Assembly: GCA_950295325.1 (NCBI GenBank)
Contig: OX485804.1
Span: 19,654,001-19,718,000, forward strand
Length of the DNA stretch: 64,000 bases
Source of the DNA: Polytrichum commune
Lineage: Eukaryota > Streptophyta > Polytrichopsida > Polytrichales > Polytrichaceae
Direction of reading: 5' to 3'
Below are positions 57,040 through 64,000 of the stretch, piece after piece. The notes beneath the pieces were generated by a model. That model saw only the letters and a list, made by a program, of their open reading frames with translations, ran no database searches and was not told the origin of the DNA. Positions within the stretch are counted from its first letter, which is position 1. Each line of letters starts with the position of its first letter. The position numbers and the translations under genes were made by a program.

Positions 57040-58192
57040 ATGGGTACTGACTCACGTCTCCCAAGCCTTGCTCCATTAGGTGCTCCTAGTTCATCTCAAC
57101 TTCACACCACGTTGTCCATCGATGGTTCTGCAGACGTCAACAACATGAAGATTGCCAACCCACCTGACTGCTCAGTTACTCCGGCGGTCGTCGTTCACAC
57201 TCCTAAACCACAGACTCCATCTTTGCGGGCAGTTGATGCAACACTGATACAGAACAAGTCTACTTTCAAGATTCATGCCTATTCTAGAGAAGGGGTTATT
57301 AAACCTGGCACTTACTCTACATCCATATTAAGGAGTGCCAAAGGTCAGAAACTCGATTGCGCAGGATGCACTGCAGTTCGTAATTTAGGGATTGACCATT
57401 GTCATAAACATGACGGTGAGAAATATGGCAAAGGGCCCCATATGGAAAATGCCCCATTTTCGTCTGGCACTCCATGATTCTTAATATTTCCCATAATTAA
57501 CCAAACATTTTCTGACTACATCATGTACATGTCTGGGATGTCCAACGATTTCATCAACCTCTCATGTATATATCCCATTATGTTTTTTCAATCCCCCTTT
57601 TGCAAATGCATTCACATAGCTTTGTCAAATTGTTTCTCAATGTCTTCCGCTGCTGTCCAAGCTCCACTCTTCGATGCCATCGAACTTGTTTCTCCTGGAT
57701 CTCTTATCCCTACATGCATACCTACTGGCCCTGATGGAACCGCTGATCTCACTCCCCAGTGGCTATCCATTCGTTATGATTTCGATGTTGATAGCTTGTG
57801 GTTAGAGACAGATGTTGTCGATCCGGAAACTCGAAATGTCCTTTATTCCTTATACGTCCAGCCCGTAACGTTAGAGAATAATGCTCGCGTTTGGAAACTC
57901 AAGCCCGGAAGGTATCGCGTCTTTGGCTTGTTGGAGTCCATGAACGCTTCTACAGTCCTACTCACTCCTCGCACTTCCTCCACACTGTGCATTGAAGCCC
58001 CCTTACTGTCTCGTGTCAAGATCGAACCAACAGTGGAAGTGGAACGCCCAACACAGCCCCCTGCCTCAACTGGCATAGATATTGGACGGGTGACGGCCGT
58101 GGAGGAGACTCGTGTGAATGAAAAGCTATGGCACATTCCCCGACTTAATAAGGTTTCTGCGAAGGCTTGTTGGGCGCAGATGGCTGTCACTC
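57040..58192 (+). CDS. SWIM zinc-finger gene of the outer element, first part (interrupted by B2)
   Basis: Exon 57040-57415 (ATG at 57040, donor G|GTGAGA) joins an exon starting at 57620 (acceptor CACATAG) in phase. The frame runs to 58192, where copy B2 begins. The N-terminal part is Ser/Pro/Thr-rich, then has a small Cys/His cluster (CAGCTAV..IDHCHKHD, about residues 108-125). The second exon (DSLWLETDVVDPETRNVLYS..) has no known domain. Skipping B2 and one copy of its TSD, the frame continues without shift at 61037; the full model is 585 codons. The match of phase over both junctions supports one gene. Confidence 0.6.
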
Positions 58193-61031
58193 TGTGAACC
58201 CTTTGAGTGGTCCACCACTCTGCGGGATCACTTTTAGTTAGAATGTTAGCATTAAAAGTTAGAATTGATAGGGAATTTAGGAAAAATTAGTTCATTTAGC
58301 ATTTAGCCTAGAAGAAGGAAGGTCAAAATGAAACTAAGTAGTGCTAGAAGATAGCAAAGTAGAAAAAATGTGCTAGCTAGTAAAAACAACTAGCTAAGCA
58401 AATATTAGTAGATGCTAGCTATTAAGCAAATGTTAGTAAATGCTAGCTAAGCAAGTTTTAGTTTATTAGTTAGTGTGAGGCACACAAGACTATTAGAGGT
58501 GGTTTAGGTAAGAAGATAAAATCGGCTTGAAGACTTTTGAAGACAAAAAAGAAAGAGAGCAAGGGGGATACTTGCCCACTTGCCCCCTTGCCAACTCGAT
58601 GGCGGAAAAATTAGAAAGATTTCTAAAGGTTTTTTGTCGGAGCCACCTCGGCGAGAGGGTGGCAACCTCAACCGGGAAAACCCCCGAGCCAAAATTTCGG
58701 GAAAGGGTTTGAAAAATGGATCCGGTGGAGGAAGGGTCCAACCCTTTTGTGAGAGGGTTTAAAAACCCCTCCTTCCACCTTGTAGCTCTCTCTCTTTCTC
58801 TAGTTTTTGGGCGAAGCCCTGCTTCAATGTAGTTAGGAAAAAATCCTTTAGCATGTATTCTCAATGGTCTAAAAGAAAGGCTTGAGAACCTCCTCTACTC
58901 TCTCTCTCCTAGTTAGGTTGTGTGTTTATTAACACACCAACAAAATTATTCCTTCTTTTGTAGAGGTAGGTTGGATGGTAGAGTTTTGAGTAGAGGCATT
59001 ATAGACCTCATCTGCCAATGCCCTGAAGGCTTAGTTCAAAAGCTAGAACAAGATACTTATCATTTTTCTCTTAGAGAGATTTCATATAGCTATCCATAGC
59101 CGTTTCCCATTTGTGATTTGGTTGAGATGACAATTAGTTATGGATTTTCAAAGATGGAGTAGAAAAACTGGGTGGTCTTGTGGGTAGCGGCTGCTGGATC
59201 AGACCTGCGAGCCCAATAGGAATTTTAATTCCAAGAAATTATATTTTTCCCAAGTAGAACTTTTGTGTAGCTTTCCAAAATGGCTTAGAACATTTGATTT
59301 GAGCATGATTTGAATTAGATATGAATTGTGCAAGATGGGACACATAGTTTGAGAACTTTTGGTTGACTGCTGCATTACAGAGGACCTGCTGGGTTCACTT
59401 CGGCTTACCTTTCTAATCACATATTTTTATCAAATACATATTTTTAATATCTCTCCAGGGTCATATAGAACGTTTGATTTGACTAAGATTTGAATTAGAT
59501 ATGAATTGTTGAAGGCGAGATACATAGTTTAAGCCTTCTTGATTGACTGCTGTGTTACAAGGAGTCCGCTGAATTTCTATTAGCTTAACCTGCTGATGTC
59601 ATAATTTTTCTAGTTAGAGCTTGTTCATAGCTTTCCAATGGTATAAGGAAAGCCTAGATCCAAGTAGTAAGGAATGTGCTATGAATTTTTGAAGTTAGAA
59701 GGTAGATAGGTGGGTTGGAAGGGTCGGTTGAATCGACCTCACACTTCCAACCCTCATAACTTTTGCATTTCTTATCCGATTAGAGTGATTTTTAGATCAT
59801 TGGAAAGATAATTAGGTGCACTAAGTATAAATATTATGCTTAGGATTAAATTACAGGGCATAATAACACTTTATATTTTAATTGTTAACTAAGGTACGCT
59901 TACTACCAAACTAGTTACAAAGAAGGAGGCAAGGTCGACGCTCGGAAAGTGGAGCAAGGAAGGAGGTAGCGGCTCGGCCTACATCAAGCCCAAATCAACC
60001 GAGGAAAATTGAGGTAAATTAACTAACCTTAAGCCTTCCATTTAGAATTGGAGGGAGCACAGCTAAGGTACGCATTTCTAAACCCACTCACCTATTTCGT
60101 AAGGTCAAGTGGCTTGACCACTTGACCGCCAAGGGAGTACCCAATTCCATTGTTTTCGGGGCCCTTGGTATGTTTTGTGGTAGTAGCTTCATTTATTAGC
60201 AAGTTTCGTGTGTGGTAAGTCGGATTAATCACCGACACGACCACTCTGAATGTTGTTGGTGGAAAGGTGGGGTTAATGACCCGCGAATCCACTATTATGT
60301 TGTTGGCCCCATAGATTGGGAGTAATGGCCCCAATTTATGAAGATTGCGCAACAGGTTGAACCTACAGGTCGCCCGTCACCTTGGTCCCATTGAGTTGCA
60401 TTTCGTGGTCTATCCAGTGTAAACACATTTAACAATCAAAACATACAAAATAAATCGTAAACCCTTGTTGGCAAGAGACCCGAGGTAAGGGGTGATGCCT
60501 AATATATTAATGTAGTAAGTTAGGACGTGCAAACAAAAGTAAGTAATTAAGAAGGAATTTGTGTGAAGGGTGGGACTTAGGCCAAGTTCCTCCGCTTAGA
60601 AAACTAAATAGAACTAAATAAAGAAATAGGAAGAATTGAATGGTCCATCAAATTGTCGTTATTCCGTTCGTTGAGTTAGGGTGGTATGAGTCACACCCGG
60701 TTGGGTGTATCAGAACCATCCCAATTCACAAATTAGGATTGCCTTGGTTTCAAGGCTGGTGCGTCTGCGCGTAGAATAGGTTGTAGGTTAAAGTTAGAAC
60801 TAGATATGAAATTGGTTAGTGGAGTTTAAAGCCACACTAGTAAAAAACTAAGGCCTAACCCCCGGAGGTACTACGACGCATATTTAATCTCCCTTAAAAT
60901 TCTAACTACTCACGTTATACACCTATCATCCGGGTTCGGCTTGGGCGCCTGCAAATGCAGGCCACCTTCACCGAAGGGCTTGTGTGATACTTTTAGGCTC
61001 CCTCGAAAGGGGGTGGCCCAAAAGTACCACA
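58193..61031 (+). mobile_element. Family-B LTR-like element, copy B2 (2,839 bp)
   Basis: Starts TGTGAACCC and ends GTACCACA; TSD is CACTC (58188-58192, 61032-61036). Inverted relative to B1 and highly similar, but lacking about 130 bp present in B1 near 52510-52640. Contains the same primer-binding-like TGGTGCGTCTGCGCG at 60757-60771. No coding domain. It interrupts the SWIM gene. Confidence 0.85.
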
Positions 61032-61036
61032 CACTC

Positions 61037-61842
61037 GAAAGAAGTGTACATCACGTATCGTCCAAAACGGGAAGAGCACCCCAGCTCCCACATACACTGG
61101 CCTTTGGACCCACCCTCAAAAAGGTAACCAGAAGGTGGTGGAGCAGTTTTTTTTCTGTGCTGACGATATTGAGAGGTGTGTGAAGGGGCATCGTCGACGA
61201 TGGATAGAGCCATTTTCGGATTACGAGGAACGACCTCCCATCCCGTTGATTTGGCCTGTGAAGATAGGGACCAATCTCACACGTTCCGAGATTAAGGCGT
61301 TGGAGAATGCGGGATTTCAACTTCCCCAAAAGCAAAGAGTTCCTATGAGCCGCACGTTCAACAGTGTAGCACCGCCACCGGATCTGTCACAGGTTCCAAT
61401 GCCAGATAATGCGGACGTTTATCCAAAAACACGAAAGTCAAAGAACATGCGCCGCTCAATCACTTGTGCCAGTTCGAAGCACATGCAGAACATTGATTCC
61501 GCTAGAGCAATGAAGGCAAGTATTCTGAAGGTAGTAATGATACCTCAACCCGGTTTTGGATGCGTTGTAACTTTGCAATCTAAACCAGCTCCCACGGAGT
61601 CAGTTTACCATCTCTCAATCAGTGCCTACCCAGACTGCAATTGCCCGGCGTTCAAAGAGACAATGGCTAAACTGGGTAGACGCGGGTGTCCATTCCGACC
61701 TTGTAAGCATCTTTACTATCTCTACGTACAAGTTTGCAAACTAGAGGCCGACCATGACCTCTTCATGCATGCGCCTACCCTCAGTTTCAAGGAGGTGAAA
61801 ACAATTCTTGAAAGGGGGATCTTAGCCCATGCTACAGTTTAA
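61037..61842 (+). CDS. SWIM zinc-finger gene of the outer element, last part
   Basis: Continues the frame from 58192 to the stop at 61840-61842. Near the C-terminus is a SWIM-type finger: CNCPAF followed after about 11 residues by CPFRPCKHLYYLY (C-x-C-xn-C-x-H), usually a DNA- or protein-binding zinc motif. SWIM fingers are found at the end of Mutator-like transposases, which fits the 9-bp TSD. However, no MULE catalytic domain is recognised upstream, so this is either an accessory protein or a diverged transposase. Confidence 0.65.
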
Positions 61843-62259
61843 ATTCAGCAGATTTATTTATTAGTCTCATATATATGTTCTTTTTCATAAACGTGTATGA
61901 CACACGTCACTCTATGTATTTACACAATTTAGTGAATACGTATATATAAATATATATTATTTGTTCGCTATGTTAAATTTATGAATCACTTGTACTTGTC
62001 CTTCACTTGTGTTGTTCCGTGAACATGTGTCCTTTTAGTTCTATTCAATAAAGTATTCTATTTCCTCCAAAATTCGGTCACAGATAAATTTATTCCATGT
62101 CAAGCCCATTTTGCACGGTTATGGGTACTGAATTCCACGGTCATAAGACAATAATATTCGAATATTCTGAGGAATATATGTTCCCAAAAATATTTTTTCT
62201 ATTTTTGGACAAAAGTTTACTAAAAATAATTCCTCTCCGCTCAAAATTCAGAAAATGTA
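61843..62259. other. Non-coding right subterminal region of the outer element
   Basis: AT-rich, between the SWIM gene stop and the right TIR. Polyadenylation-like AATAAA at about 62046. No gene seen. Confidence 0.5.
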
Positions 62260-62296
62260 CGCTCTACGCTCTACGCTCATGCCCTAGCAACGCCCC
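62260..62296 (-). repeat. Right TIR of the outer element
   Basis: Contains the inverted copy of the 23-bp repeat (62260-62282) and ends CCCC at 62296, next to the TSD CCAGTCCAG. Confidence 0.8.
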
Positions 62297-62407
62297 CCAG
62301 TCCAGCAATCTCGGCTGCCACAGCTTAATACTTCCTAAGGTCCTAGTGACTATATGTTAAGTCTATCTACTAGTTACCCTTAATGCAACCCTTCTCATTC
62401 ACTAATC

Positions 62408-62438
<31 letters not shown>

Positions 62439-63063
62439 GCTTCTAAGTCATGAGCTAATCTAACACACTACTTTAACTAACTACCACCTAATCACTACAT
62501 GCAAACTTAAGCTCTAGAGCTCCCTCACTTGGGAGGCCTTGAGAGAGAGAGCCTAACTAATTAACTTCACTAAAACTAATGTCACACACACGTGGCTCAA
62601 GCTCTTAAGAGCTTGCTCCCTTGAGAGCGCTTGATGGAGAGAGAGGAAAATGAGAGAGAAACCACCTTAAGTAGCAAAGAGGGAGAGAGGGAGAGAGAGG
62701 TGAGGATAGGGTGAGAGGATTAGCACCTCCAATCACAATCCCTTAACCTTCACCTTCAAAGTAGGGACTAATCCCCTTCCACCAAGCTTCCTTCTTCCTA
62801 AACTACCAAGGTGGATCCAAAAGTGGGCATTTAACCCGCGGAGCTCACCTTGCTCCACCTTACCCCCTACTCACAATATCAAGGCATACTCTTATTGAAT
62901 TCAACCTTGAAATAATCACACAACACATTCTAAAGCCTAAACTTAAATCCACACCACACTTCACTCTTTTTATGTTTTGTGAATAATCATAACACCTCAA
63001 AGTCAAACTAAAATTGGTTTCGAAGAGTTAATCACCACATGTGGGCACCATTTTGGGCTCACA
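62297..63063 (-). repeat. Second part of the gypsy A LTR
   Basis: Begins with the last minisatellite unit, then LTR sequence including a run of about 30 T (62411-62440). Ends TGTGGGCACC..TTTTGGGCTCACA, which matches the end of gypsy C's LTR (36927, 45967). No gene. Confidence 0.75.
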
Positions 63064-63250
63064 GGTGTTGAGGTTGGATCCACAACCTTTGCGAACACCT
63101 TTGCATGTAATGGGATAATTATGCAAGTGGGAGGGGACATCACATTATTCAAAAATTAAAAAAAACTCAAATGGTTCACATTTAATATTGGAGAATAACA
63201 CGTTGAATGACTTCAAGATTGAACAAAGAAGGAACAAATGGTGAACTTAC

Positions 63251-63341
63251 GTAATCCATTGGGATTTCGTGGAAACTTTTGAATAGGTTCCTCATCATCA
63301 TCATCATCATCAACATCATTAAGGGAGACTATCTTCGCCAT
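63251..63341 (-). CDS. Possible first exon of a host gene
   Basis: ATG at 63341 opens a 30-codon frame beginning MAKIVSLNDV, followed by a run of Asp (from a CAT/ATC microsatellite) and EEPIQKFPRNPNGL, ending at a consensus donor (GTAAGT) at 63250. The downstream direction runs into the gypsy A LTR (63063), so the gene would have been interrupted or would have a very long intron. Only start, frame and donor support it. Confidence 0.3.
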
Positions 63342-64000
63342 TGAGCCACCACTAGGAGGTGAGGATAAAGTACTCTATGATGATGCCCATATAACATTGA
63401 ATATGACAGAGTATCTCTCAAATGCGATGAAATAGCGTTACTACACCAACAAGCATAAATAAATGCAGGTGCAATTCGCATAGACATGTGGACTATATTC
63501 AATGTTTGAAATCCACAATTACAATAAAACAAAATTCACATGTAGATGCACGAGCATCAATGTGTACCCCAATATAGTCAATACCTCTATTAAGAACTAC
63601 AAAGACTTTTGTTTTTGTCCTTGTCCACCTCTTTATAAAACATTTATTTTTATAGTTTGCGTTTATGCAATAGTGAAATTGAATTCTCTCTACTACCCAT
63701 GTTTGCTACACTTTCTAGTCTACATTACCCTACTACCTAGACTTTACTACTATCATGTTACCAGTGATATTATTCTTGAAAGTTGTACCGGTACTACCCA
63801 CCCCATGCTATTGGTCAAGACTCATAGGTGTACTATCGTGTAATTTGACTACTTATAACCTTATCTTTGTACTAGTTATATGATATATCTTCTAATTTAC
63901 TCCCTCTTATACCGGCAACGTTACACTCCTCCAATTTGTGATCATGCACAACTACCCATTATTGATTTGCCATATTTACCTCTAGCTTCCTAACTTAGAC
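63342..64000. other. Flanking sequence right of the nested cluster
   Basis: AT-rich DNA without a recognised domain, RNA gene or repeat. Probably the original insertion locus of gypsy A; if 63251-63341 is an exon, this is its promoter side. Confidence 0.35.

Larger units (their letters stand above)
18946..62296. mobile_element. 43.35-kb TIR transposon ('outer element') with 9-bp TSD
   Basis: Both ends sit in the 39-bp minisatellite and are flanked by the 9-bp duplication CCAGTCCAG (18937-18945 and 62297-62305). Termini are GGGG..CCCC, and about 14 bp inside each end is an identical 23-bp inverted repeat containing GAGCGTAGAGCGTAGAGCG (18959-18981, 62260-62282). Without its three insertions it is about 10.2 kb. 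Own genes: a ParB-like/methyltransferase-like gene (-, split by the inner element), a basic protein (-), and a SWIM zinc-finger gene (+, split by copy B2). Own repeats: palindromes of the type ATCCCACGGATCCGTGGGAT at 51.2-55.6 kb. A 9-bp TSD, G-rich termini and a SWIM finger recall Mutator-like elements, but I recognise no MULE catalytic domain. Confidence 0.75.
11711..63063 (-). mobile_element. Old Ty3/gypsy element (gypsy A), heavily interrupted
   Basis: Minus-strand element homologous throughout to the intact gypsy C in this window. Visible parts: a decayed gag-protease-partial RT region (11711-15792), a leader (15793-16671), a primer-binding-site motif just inside the LTR (TGGTGCGTCTGTCGGGAG, minus strand, about 16650-16667), and the 5' LTR split between 16672-16685, 17681-18945 and 62297-63063. 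The outer LTR end (GGGCTCACA on the plus strand, ending at 63063) matches the end of gypsy C's LTR. The rest of pol and the 3' LTR lie left of the window beyond B0 and the CACTA element. Confidence 0.8.

Noticed and set aside
18946-62296. Integrated giant-virus or Polinton/Maverick-like element
   Set aside because: No DNA polymerase B, packaging ATPase, capsid or retroviral-type integrase gene seen outside gypsy elements; genes have many short introns and the TSD is 9 bp rather than Polinton's 6 bp.
1-64000. tRNA and rRNA genes
   Set aside because: No cloverleaf-type A/B boxes or rRNA blocks noticed on reading; a tRNAscan run would settle it.

Overview
The window looks like nuclear DNA of a land plant, probably from a repeat-rich, non-seed lineage. 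Support: a CACTA (En/Spm) transposon with TNP2-, DUF4216- and TNPA-like genes, plant-type Ty3/gypsy elements, degenerate TTTAGGG telomere-like repeats, and spliceosomal introns with GT..AG ends. I cannot name the species. Almost all of the window is transposable elements nested in one another, and most junctions can be read to the base from target-site duplications (TSDs).

Layout. 1-11106: a CACTA element whose left end lies outside the window. It has a TNPA-like gene (-), a TNP2 transposase gene (+), and a SET-domain exon between them. It sits inside 'family B' LTR-like DNA (11107-11710), which interrupts a decayed gypsy element, 'gypsy A' (11711-63063). The left part of gypsy A's LTR (16672-18945) carries a solo LTR (16686-17680) and a 39-bp minisatellite; its right part is at 62297-63063. 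The halves are separated by a 43,351-bp unit with terminal inverted repeats (TIRs) and a 9-bp TSD, the 'outer element' (18946-62296). Nested in it are a 27,224-bp 'inner element' (22431-49654; TIRs, 4-bp TSD) and two family-B copies (51954-55004 and 58193-61031, each with a 5-bp TSD). A recent gypsy element, 'gypsy C' (35098-45967, TSD CCAAG), interrupts a gene of the inner element.

Most interesting content. Without their insertions the outer element is about 10 kb and the inner about 16 kb. Each carries a long multi-exon gene with the same unusual layout: a ParB-like domain followed by a class-beta DNA methyltransferase-like domain with degraded catalytic motifs. Each also carries its own family of about 22-bp palindromes arranged in arrays upstream of its genes, and neither palindrome family is seen outside its own element. 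The inner gene appears to continue into a coiled coil and a plant HAD/FCP1-like phosphatase domain, and the inner element also encodes a DUF7869/DDE-like putative transposase. The outer element also has a SWIM zinc-finger gene and a basic nuclear-type protein gene. My reading (inference) is that these are two members of an undescribed family of large plant DNA transposons that carry a ParB/methyltransferase-like protein with cognate palindromic sites, perhaps for epigenetic self-control, as VANC does for Arabidopsis VANDAL elements.

Gene models below come from splice-site and reading-phase consistency read by eye. Domain calls are motif recognition, not database searches.
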